The notes under the pieces are model-generated. The model searched no databases and was not told the origin of the DNA. It saw only the letters and a program-made list of their open reading frames with translations. A stretch of 64,000 nucleotides of DNA from Monosiga brevicollis MX1 (taxonomy: Eukaryota; Opisthokonta; Choanoflagellata; Craspedida; Salpingoecidae), in NCBI RefSeq assembly GCF_000002865.3, contig NW_001865048.1:466355-530354 (forward strand), given 5' to 3'. Shown one piece after another: positions 28,290-38,408 of this stretch (the first letter of the stretch is position 1; each line of letters starts with the position of its first letter). The position numbers and the translations under genes are program-made.

Positions 28290-30922
28290 ATGACGAGTGA
28301 GGAGGCGCCGTTGCCCTCTCGAGCCCAATCCGAGGCCGAGGCCAAGGGCAGACGCACGAAGGATGGGCCCGAGAATGGCTCGGCGTCATCGAGCGAGCAC
28401 ATTGGACTGAGCGACTCGATGTCGAGCGATCTGGACATTAACACCGCTGATGCGTAAGTGGTATTCCAAGCGCTTGTTCATCTCACACTCTGTGCTTGTA
28501 GACCAGCCTGGCCTGAGGCTCGAGCCTATCCTCATTGGCCCTTCTTCCACCTTGCGCGCTCTCTTGTCGCTGTTTCTTGGCTTCTGGTTTGCTCTGTCGA
28601 ATGCTTCACGGACACGTAGGATATCCGATCCCCAGACCTTACATCGCAAGGAGAGCATTCTTGCCTGTAAGCTACGTGTTAAGCGACGGTTCGTTGAATT
28701 ACTGTAGCTCGCACACGGCATGTGGCCACAGGGGTCGTTACAGTTCCACCTCAACTTGGTCTCTTTGCTCCACCCTTTCTGTTCATTGGGCGCCCATTTG
28801 ATGATTGGTCTGCTGTGCCCAGAATGGAGCGAATGCGACGCAACAGCAAGATCCGCAAGCTCCCCAAGCACACCTCCGGCAGCCAATGGTACCAGGTATG
28901 GCCGCCCGTGCGTCTGGCACCACAAAGCTCGCGTTGGGCAAGACTGCCGAAGATTTAGCACGACGCCGCTTCATTCGAGCGTTTGTTGATCACCCAGGTG
29001 GTCAAGGGCCGGATAACTATGCTCAACAAGCAGTTCTCATCCCAGTTCAATCTCATCTTCATCTCCCTCGAGCTCTCCTGGCGCTGGCTCTTGCTCTCAT
29101 ACTTTATTACCATCTTCTTGCTGGCGTTGGTCCTTGCTGGCCTCTTTGAGGCTGGGCATTGCGTGGATCAACTCGATTTTGACGTCGTCTACCTTATCGT
29201 GGCACAGCAGCTCATGACGGGACCATCCTTCATCGAGATGACGGACAAGGACTTTATTGAGCTGGATTCCGGCTGCTGGTTTCTCGCCTTTATTTCTTCT
29301 TGCTGCACGCTCTTCCTTCAGGTATGTGCCCAGCGCTGGAAGAGCAGCGCCAGCACAATGCGACTCGTCAAAGCATGCTCATGCTTGGAATTGCTCCTGC
29401 AGGCTTTTGTTTTGTCCATGGCCGTGCGCAAGTTTATGAAGCCGCGCTCAGCTATTGCCTTTAGTAAAAAGCTCTGTTTCAACTCGCGCAATGGCATTCC
29501 CTGTCTGCAAACCCGCATGATGAATCTTCGAGGCAACCTCATATCCGATCTGCAAGTAAGCTGTGCCCACCCCGGCATTGCGAACCCATCCCTTCTTCAA
29601 TGCCACAGCTCGGCGCTGGGTTTGTGGGCTCGTAATCCTTCGAACCCAATTATCAGTGCCATTCCCGTAGAGTGCACTCACGATTGTAATTGTGTGGTAG
29701 ATTCGAGCTTCTTGGTCCTACCCCGTCAAAACATTGGAAGGCGAGCAGCATTGGCGGATCGAGACACTCAACTTTGCGGGCCCATTGTTCATCAAGCTGC
29801 CTGGTATGGCAAGACGGTGCAGCCATCCTCCATTCGACGCAACTCCTTGTGTCTCTTGCGGTTCATCTGGCAAAAACGAGCAGTTATGATGCCCTCCCTC
29901 ATTCGCCCCACCTCACCTGTATGCCGTAGTCACTTGGACACACTACATCGATGAGTCATCGCCCTTGTTTGAGCCCTACTTTAAAGATCAGAAAATTCAA
30001 GGCAGGTGTCTGTCGATTCGAGTTCGGAGATTGTTCCCAACGGAAACTTGTCACCCAGGTAGCGGCGCAGCTTGAACAATGGCCTTGACCGCTATTGTTG
30101 TGGGGCGTAGGCCGACTGTACATGGAGGTCATTGGATACGACCACGTGCTTTGCGAGGAAGTTCACACCACCTGGGCCTTCCAGCTCCCTGAGGATACAG
30201 CACCATACTGTCGCTTCGCCGATATGGTCGTTAAAAGTACGGTGGCTGCTGTTCGGACGCGTCAGTCTGGTTCCAGCACTCATGTTATGTCGTGTGTCTT
30301 GGCCGCCGCAGGTTTTCAAGAGTCAGTGCAAGATAAAACCTTCAAGCCGATGCTGGAGATGGGCAACTTTGAGTGCGTTGAGCCTGTTCTGCTTGACTTG
30401 GATGAAACTGGTCGCTGTCCAACGCGTACGTGCTTGCAGCTTCACCTCACGGCATGTCGCGGATTGTAGTGCGGTGCAGGAAATGCCACGTGCACGTGAG
30501 ATGCTGCAACGGCTTAGTTGCCGCTGTGCCTTTGATCTGGAAAGCTCTGCAAAGTCTGTGTGGCTTATTCTTTCAGTTGATGTTGTATATATTTTCCCAG
30601 CATGGGCATGGTCTCACAACCAATTCCCTCGTAGTGACATGGAATCTGAACGAGAGCGGCAGGCTCTACTCAAGCTCTCAACAGCGGCACGGAGCTTGCA
30701 AGACGACCGAGAAACAGGCAGCTCCCTGTGCGCTGGGGTCACAGAATCGCTTGCCGCCGCCGCCGCCTCACCTGCGATGGATGCACCGCAAGCCTTGCAT
30801 GGGTCGAGTCTCTCCCAACCGTCAGATACCCTGACGACAGAGCTGGACAGCTCAGCACCAAACGCACCGTCCACCAATAACGATGCACAAGCTTGGTCAG
30901 AGCCACAGAGTCAGCGAGCCGA

Positions 30923-31000
<78 letters not shown>

Positions 31001-31154
31001 TGTTGCGCTGAGCTATGCTGAGAGAGAGTTGCTTGAACGAATCACAGGCGTTTTTGCTTGGCCCTGACGTTGGCTTTTTGATATTGTCGTTACCTCAGGA
31101 TGGCGGGCTCAACACGACCAGGGTGCAGTCGAGGAGACTGAACACGAAGTGTAA
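28290..31154 (+). CDS. Kir-like channel A lacking the potassium selectivity filter
   Basis: Ten exons, 511 aa: 28290-28453, 28823-28895, 28998-29321, 29403-29555, 29701-29803, 29930-30058, 30111-30236, 30312-30429, 30635-30924, 31099-31154. Inward-rectifier fold in order: basic N-terminus (IRKLPKHTS), slide-helix/TM1 with the WRW hallmark (residues 107-128), pore loop (145-164), TM2 (170-195), the RKFMKPR gate/lipid-binding linker (196-202), then the cytoplasmic beta-sandwich (IAFSKK, NSRNGIPCL, MMNLRG, IRASW, EGEQHW, HYIDESSPLF). Where Kir channels have TIGYG this protein has MTGPS (152-156), though the following F-x-x-x-T-D is kept. The pore Glu, its Arg partner and the TM2 rectification Asp are replaced by Gln149, Ile158 and Gln187. 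No frame break is seen. It could conduct other ions, be non-conducting, or be regulatory. Confidence 0.87.
30925..30998. repeat. (GT)n microsatellite at an intron 5' end
   Basis: Begins exactly at the predicted 5' splice site of the last intron of the Kir-like gene A (after GCC GAA G), so the repeat supplies the donor GT. Confidence 0.85.
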
Positions 31155-31577
31155 ATGCTCCGTTGTGGCAACGGCATCTCGGTTTCTTTTTTTTATTTCC
31201 GAGTGCACGAGTTGCACACTTTGCCTCGCATGTTTTTGGTTTGCACGCCGAGTGCCTTCCTCTTGCCACCATCTTTGATATGCTTGTGCGCCTACGAGGG
31301 CGTATCTGCACAACTGTTGGATATACCTTTTCTTGTCTACCACCATGCTACTGCTGTGTGCTTCTTTTGCTACGCAGTGTATGTGAAGCTCTCATTCATG
31401 ATTGCAGAAGGAGCGCTTTGGTCGAAAAGCGCCGCTGTTTATCTGTTGTTCATTGCATAACCAAGAAAAAAAAAAAAAAAAAGAAAAAGAGAGAGAGAGA
31501 GAGAGAGAGAGAATCAGTTGCGGACATTTTTTTTTTTTTTTTGAGTGCAGTGCATGTGCTCTCGCGCGCTGGTTGGA
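31155..31577. other. Intergenic spacer
   Basis: Holds an A run with (GA)n (31465-31511) and a T run (31528-31542); otherwise T-rich with no supported gene. Confidence 0.6.
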
Positions 31578-34500
31578 ATGGCGGGGCGGTTGGTTGTTGT
31601 GGGCCTGCATGGTCGTCGGCAGGATGGCCAGGTGTTTGAAAATAGAACGAGTGACGCCTTGCGTCATCTGCGAACGAGTGGGCTGGCAATAGTGTAGGTG
31701 CTCATCGGGGTGCGCTCTCAAGCATACTGATTCGTCGTTTGGGTGTGCTCACGACTGTCTCGCGTTGATTCTGGTGCGGGGAAACCTGGTGCAGACCCGC
31801 CTATCCAGAGGGCCAGGTATTACTGCCCTTGGAAGCAGGCAACGACGTTCCAACTCGCTCCTGGTTTGATGACAACTCTGGTCAGCAAGTCCAGGGTAAG
31901 TGGTGCCCTATGACACCATGTGTTCTCCTAGTCAGCTACAACAGCCCGATGAACGCGGCAGGTGCCTCATGTAGCTGCCCAACACGGGAGACCCACAGAC
32001 TGGACCAACTGTGTACTGGCTGTTGCACAGCGAATCAACGCCTCGCTTGCAAGTGCCGATGAGCCTATCCTGCTGCTTGCCTTCAGTCAGGGCTGCTACG
32101 TGGCCACCATGCTCATCTGGTTGCTGGAGGAGCTCGACCGTGATCTCCAATCACCCAGCGTGGAGCCGGCTTTGCAAGTGGCACTGGCCCCACTGTTGGC
32201 GCACCCACGGATCGCTGTCTTTGTGGGGGCTCCCGATGAAGGGTTTCCTGCCGATTGGCTTGCATCGCAACCCACGTTTGCAGCACCACATCCCCAGGCT
32301 CGCATGTACACCCGTAGCTTTCATCTGATGGGTACACGTGACGATTTGGTGAAACCCGAATCCAGCCGACGCTTTGCCACTCGCTTCCATGATCCCGTGT
32401 GCATTGAACATGGCGCTGGTGAGGCGTAGACCCTGACTTCTTGTGCACCCTAATGACGTGTTTGCTGATGCAGCTCTGACCTTCTGGATTGATTTGGCTC
32501 CCTGCTTGGTCATTGGGCCCTCACACTGCTCTATCCCACCCACAGGACATGTTGTGCCAGCAGCTCGTAACGTGTGGGATCCCATCGTAAATGCCATTGC
32601 GGCGCTGGCAAAACCTGCGCCTAGTCAGCACACGCCACCGGCCCCGAACCAGTTTGAGGCGACAGAGGAGCAGCGCGAAGAGCTCGAGGGGCTCGGCGCC
32701 ATTTTTGACACCGACTTTGAACTCGAATCTCAGCGGCCGCCTTCTTATTCCATCATCCTTCGCACCGCCCGTGCGTTTCAATCTTGATGCGTTTGCTCTA
32801 TTGTAGAAAGTACACCAACGTCTCATATACCCGGATGTTCTGATAACTGAATCCTTGTAGTCGAGACCGACCACTACCAAGCCCATCCTGCTCGGCTCTA
32901 CGTCACACTGACTCAGGCTTACCCGGAAACCGCGCCGGTGGTATGTCTGATGTTGTGTTGCTCCTGCCAACTTGATCATGATCTTGTTCCCAATGTGTCC
33001 AGGCTCGGCCTGGTCTTGACGCTACTCTTGGGTCGTTCCTGCGCTCCTAGGCTCGGGTCGTGGGCGTTTGCAGTGCCCTACAGGTGCCACAAAATCTTAT
33101 GCCTGTGGTAGAGGGCCAGTTGGCCGCTGCTCTTGAAGCAAGCATTAGTGAAAAGTGCGTAGCCATGCAAGGTCATGGGTGCATCAAAGGTTGTTCACTT
33201 TGGTTTCGCGCTATACATAGCCTGGGAGCGGAAATGGGCATGCAACTGGTGGATGCGGCTAGCCAAGCACTGCAAGAGGCTGCAGAGGATCTTACGACGG
33301 GCAAATTGCTCCAAGCAGACACGCATCATTCCCAAACCGAGACCGGTCCATCAGCTGAGATATTGCCCGGGCAACAACTGCGTGGCGATGTGGACGACCT
33401 GCCCCCAGAGGAGGTGGACGAGCTGATTCACCAAGCCACTGCGGCTGCCGCGGCAGTCGATAACGCGGCTGCACATCCAATCTCGTACGGTGGTGGTGCT
33501 TGGCGCTACACAATCGGTAAGGCCTTGCTGCATGAGTCGCTGTTTCCGGTACAACTTGGCTGTTTCCTGGCCTCGGGGCTCACAGCGAATTCCGTAGGCT
33601 TGGTTGGCAAGCCCTCAGCTGGCAAAAGTACCCTGTTCAACGCCATCACCGATCCCAAGGTGGGCCAGACACTTGAAATATGCCAAGAAATGCTTCCGCT
33701 CAAGCATTCTTGTGAGGGCATTGATGGCTCATTGTGCCTTGCAATGCCCATGCAGACGGCAGATGCTACGGCCCGCGTGGCCGCATTCCCTTTCACGACC
33801 ATTGACCCCAACATTGGGCAAGGTTATTATTGGTAGGTCAATGGGACATGAGCAAGCGGCCAACTGTTTTCATTTCTATCGCCTGGTTCAAATTTCTTTT
33901 TCAAGTGGCAGGCTGGCACTCTTCGCTGCTCACGTGAACCAATAAATTCTCTCACACCATAGCGCCAGCTGTCCTTCCGCGGTTTTATCGTGCGAAAGTG
34001 AGCCCGCCCATGGCTGGGGTGCAGGGCACAAGCAACGCAAGGTACGCTCAACCTCAGCTTCCTTTTCCTTTCCAGATATCGGGCTCACCTGTGGTCAAAC
34101 GGACCCGAGCAACAGGCGCAAGTACCGGGCGCAAGTACCGGGCGAGCTTACTCGTGTCTGTCCCGATGGCTATTGCCGTTGTCGTCTGGTGAATGACTGA
34201 ATAGATACCCATCATCATCAAGGACGTGGCCGGTCTCGTTCCGGGGGCTTATCAGGTGTCCATGCACCACAACGGGTCGTAATCATCCTCGTATCTTGTC
34301 AGGTAGCGCCATCCTCACGCTTGGTGCTGATGGGTCTAGGGTCGCGGCAAGGGCAATGCCTTTTTGAATGACCTGTGTGATGCCGACGTCTTGATTCATG
34401 TCATTGATGCTTCCGGTACTTCGGATCGTGATGGCGTGACTGGTGATGCCGAAGCGGGGTGAGTTGATCCATGCTCTTTTGCTGCGGCCGGGGTGTGAGG

Positions 34501-35820
34501 CTCGTAATCCAGAGCACCGCCTTCGACAAGGGTGCACGATCGTCTCAACCTCGGTACCTTGTCACAGGGACCCTTGCGATGATGTTACGTGGGTGCGTGA
34601 AGAACTCCACCGTTGGATCTACAATAATGTGCGAGCCAAGTGGCACACAGTCCTTCGGTTCGTTTTGATTCACGCTCGGGGATTCCACGAAGCGAGCGTG
34701 TGGAGCCCGTGCTGTCAAATTGTGTCAACTACGATTGCCTTACAACGGAGTCCTCATGTGGTGATAGAAAAACGGAACGCCTCTACAATTTGTTCACGGG
34801 CTACCACTGCAAGCGTGCCCACGTGGATGAAGCCCTGCGCCGCGCGGGCCATGTGGTGGATGAGGTGTGTGATCATCTTTACTTGCTGACAACCAATGTG
34901 CCCGATGTTGTGCGCGTAGGCGAACATGGGCCTCAGTGCCTTGAAATTGTTGTGTGTGCACCAGGAGCTAGGGGCTGCTTTGGCAGCGTGGGGGCCACGA
35001 GATTTGCATGGGTTGATTGCCCACTTTTTACGCGTGCGCTTCCCAATCTTGCTGGCCATGAACAAGGTGAGAGCGCATTTTAACCGGTCCCAGCTTTGAT
35101 GCTAGCATGACCACCTGGAGATTGCGGGCCTGCGAAGTCTGAATGCGAAATGTTTTATTCCAGGTGGACGTGTCCACTGAGCACGTCGCTCGCCTGGAGG
35201 CACAATTTCCTTCGGATCGCAAGCTGCCAATGGTGGCGCGCGCCGAGTGGGACCTCTGTCAGCTGCGGCGTCAAGGCTTTGTTTCCTATGCAACGGGTGC
35301 TGACAGCTTTTCAATTTCCTCTATGGCGCCCAAAGATACTCTCCAGGGACGACTCGAAGACATACGCGCTTGCATGGAGGCGGTTCAGAAGGCTGTCAAG
35401 GACACAGGCGCGCCAATGGGCGCATCAAACCCCTTGTCGACTGGCGTGCTGGCCGTGGTGAACGCGGCGGTGGCTTTGAAGCCGCCGCTCGTGGTCTATC
35501 CAGTTCTGTCTTTGCAGGCGCTGACCAGTGTGCTTTCGGACGAGGAGCATGGCGCACGGACATGCCTGGGTGAATGCCTACTTTTGCATCCTGGGACGAC
35601 TGTGGAGGGTCTGTACGACTGTCTGAGACGCCCGCCACTCAACGCCATCCAAGGCGAGTTTGTACGGGCCGAGTGCTTAGATATGGGCCAGCGTGATGCT
35701 GGCGCCTCGGCCTTTCACGGATTTGCCACACGGCCATTGCGAAAAACGGCGGTGCTCACACCCGATACTTGCATCGTGCACGTCATGACCAACCGGAAGA
35801 ACACGCGACAGGGTCGCTAG
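31578..35820 (+). CDS. Fusion: FSH1/OVCA2-type serine hydrolase + RWD domain + Obg/YchF-like GTPase with TGS
   Basis: Seventeen exons, 914 aa: 31578-31693, 31795-31895, 31999-32418, 32546-32770, 32861-32940, 33051-33154, 33221-33516, 33598-33659, 33756-33832, 33963-33997, 34076-34188, 34205-34255, 34340-34458, 34568-34657, 34768-34864, 34965-35066, 35164-35820. Hydrolase (1-230): strand RLVVVGLHG, nucleophile in LAFSQG (Ser102), acid in GTRDD, and GHVVP (His214), a full alpha/beta-hydrolase triad. RWD (about 248-370): [38 protein letters not shown]. GTPase: G1 [13 protein letters not shown] (447-459), [10 protein letters not shown]3 DVAGLVPGA (550-558), G4 NKVD (695-698), like the archaeal/yeast YGR210C branch rather than OLA1. 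The C-terminus is a TGS domain. One exon carries both GHVVP and RWD, and the intron at 33517-33597 splits the P-loop strand. Weakest part: exons 9-11. Confidence 0.85.
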
Positions 35821-36556
35821 ATGCCACTGAAGGCGTGCTGCGCACGGAATTGCTGCTTCAGAAAAGGTGGGGCGTTGTCCCGTCAATTTACACACATCCC
35901 GTCGAGCCTTTCCTAAATATCGATTCTGGCTCAGACCCAAGTGATTCGAGAAAGGGTTTCATGCAGTCACTGCCATGCGCAGGCACTCGAAGCACGAAAT
36001 AAATAAGCAGAGGGGTACTAAAATGGCGTGCGGTCACTGCAATGAATCGACCCTGTTCCACAGTTGGGACCACACGATGATTGATGTAACAAGGAGTATA
36101 ATGGTGCATAAAAGCATCCGCGAGGAGCAGCAGTAGCGTGATGTAAAGCGCGGGCTGGGAAAAGATGATTGTGATATGCTGGGTGACAGCAGACGTGAAG
36201 AGGATGCAGATACAGTGGATAGGCTGTCATCTGTAGATGGGTGGCATGGGTGCACTCGGTGAGGGATGACAGGGGTAGATCACCAGGCCATAGGATGAAT
36301 GTTGAGGCTAGGCAAATGGCAAGCGCAGGTCCATTGCATACCGAACTCTTCTTCATCGCTGTGATCCCCCTCAGATGACGAGTGAATGACCTGGGTTAGC
36401 ACAGACAGCGCACATGTGTAAGCGCTTGATCACCGAGCTATGGATGTTATCCGTTGCATCAGACTGATGGCCTTGAACGCATCTTGGCTCTCTCTCGTGC
36501 CATGTACCCAAAAAAATAGAAGGAAAACAAAAGAGAGAGAGAGAGAGAGAGAAGGG
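35821..36556. other. Convergent spacer
   Basis: 3' regions of the fusion gene and the CxxC gene; a GA tract lies at about 36532-36551. No gene seen. Confidence 0.6.
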
Positions 36557-37879
36557 TCATGGAGTCTGAAAAACTTGTGTTTTTACACAAGAGCAGAGCG
36601 TTTCAATACGCACAATTTGCTTGGCGGCCAAGTATCCCGTGCCAGTACATGTAGTACACGTGTCTCTGGAAATCCAGCCCTGGTGGTGACCGCGGCCATG
36701 ACAACTCTGCCGCGGGCGACAGGAAAGTGAGCTCAGAAAGAGGCGTGTAAAAAGGTTTGGGTCTGTGAAAATCACGGACCGTGTCCATGAGTCTGTTGAA
36801 GAGACAACTGGAATTACAGGCGCGTTGATACCTGGCAAGTTTGGGGATCGTAGGGTAGCCAGCATTGCCCTTGGCACAGGTTGCAAGTCTAGCATGCGGG
36901 GGCAGCAAAGTCAGTCGTGTCAGCTCCAGCTGGATTCAGCCGACTCAACAAGAACGTGGGAGTACGTAGTTGGGCAAGAGGAGGGAGAAGGGGGGAGATC
37001 GTTGCAACACAAAGTGTGGAAGCAACCAGGGGCGATCTTAGCGGTTGCAAACATCAGCGGAAAAGTCACGTACCTGGCCATTGTGACGTCCCGTTGTGCG
37101 GCAAGCCTTGCATTGATATTGGGGCAGGGTCACGAGCTGGGTTCCGTGGCAGGCTGGGCACGAGCTGCATGGACGACAAGGAAGGTGAGGGGTGTCCTGC
37201 ACATGTGGCGCTGGGCAGGGCGTGTTGGTACCTGCTAAAGATCCAGCCAGCAACAGCGCCTTTGCCTTGGCAGTGCTTGCAAGGGTGCTGACGATGGCGC
37301 GTGTAGGCAGCGCCATGGCAGGCCACACACGAGGTACTGCCAAGCCCAAGAAGTGAGGGTGTCTGGCCTGAACCCTTGCAGAGTCGGCATTCACGCTGGC
37401 TGCAAGGAGTTGGTAAGCGCAGTGCATGCACATGGGGGGTTGAGCGCTGAGCGGGCAGTCGTGGGTGCGGTAGCGATGGCCGTGCTGTGTGTAACCGTAC
37501 CGTTCTGTGACCCAGCGGGTGCCGTCGCAGGCAGGGCAAGTGTCGGCTGCGAGGCCAAAGTTGCGTTCCACAATGCCATGGCCATCACAGCGCCGGCATC
37601 GATGTTGCGGTCGACTCGTCTGACCTGTGCAAGCGCGGGTCCTCATGGTGAGCAGCCGAATCGCACCTCAGCGAGACAGTATCATGTCAACGCCTACGCG
37701 AAAGACGTACGATCGCCATTACAGGCGCCACAGACTGTGCCGGCGCTAAAGAAGCTGGCATTCACTCGACCTTCTCCATTGCAGTTTTGACACGGATACA
37801 TGCTGGGATGCGCCCGCTCCTGACTTCTGGAAACGGCGCTCGACCAGCCAAACGCGCTATTCACATGTGAGCCCATCAT
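36557..37879 (-). CDS. Twelve-CxxC (DnaJ-type zinc finger) protein without J domain
   Basis: Six exons, 252 aa: 37879-37711, 37624-37501, 37399-37232, 37164-37074, 36888-36832, 36706-36557; all phases close. The protein is almost entirely CxxC-x-G modules: CQNCNGEG, CGACNGD, CRRCDGHG, CPACDGTR, CRLCKGSG, CVACHGAA, CKHCQGKG, CPACHGTQ, CKACRTTG, CNLCQGQ, CQSCHGRG and CTTCTGTG, several created across splice junctions, which supports the model. DnaJ/Hsp40 has four such motifs binding two zincs; twelve would bind six. There is no J domain and no C-terminal substrate domain. Related J-less proteins (BSD2-like, SSUH2-like) act as chaperones or disulfide-related factors. A zinc-bound protein-interaction or chaperone role is inferred. 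Confidence 0.82.
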
Positions 37880-38035
37880 TTTCTCCAGAACCCTTCCCCG
37901 ACAAAACCTCTTGCCCGCTTCATCTCATACCCCACCCACATGGCTCTCCTCTCTTCCCCTGTCGTTTACGCTTCAGCCCCCCCTCCCCCTCCCCCCCATT
38001 GATCTACCTGCCAGCCCCACGGTCTCACCTCTCGT

Positions 38036-38111
<76 letters not shown>

Positions 38112-38408
38112 CCCGAGAGAGGAAAAGAGTGCCGAAAGCTTCTAGGATGTATTTTACTTTCTGTAACGGCTCTTTTTTTTTCCAATTTTTTTTTCAACAC
38201 GGCGTCTCTGTTCTCTATCGGTCCCGTCGGCCCCTGCCATATTGTTGTCGTGTTGTCGTGTTGTCATCCGTCGACTTGGTCCCTTCGTTGCTGTGGGGTT
38301 GGGTCGTTTTGCGCGCGTGCGCCTTCTCTCGCGTGATCTCTCGCGCGCAGGGAGTTTGTTCGTGTGTCAGAGACGACGAGGGCTTGAGGTCAACACGCAG
38401 CCGGCAGG
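37880..38408. other. Divergent intergenic region with (GT)n
   Basis: Between the divergent CxxC and GT32 genes; contains a pyrimidine-rich stretch and the (GT)n tract 38037-38107. Confidence 0.6.
38037..38107. repeat. (GT)n microsatellite
   Basis: About 35 GT units, in the likely shared promoter region. Confidence 0.95.

Noticed and set aside
28501-28700. Possible extra Kir-A exon encoding a hydrophobic segment after the first exon
   Set aside because: It splices in phase at its start but has no matching continuation, while direct joining to 28823 gives the conserved Kir N-terminus.
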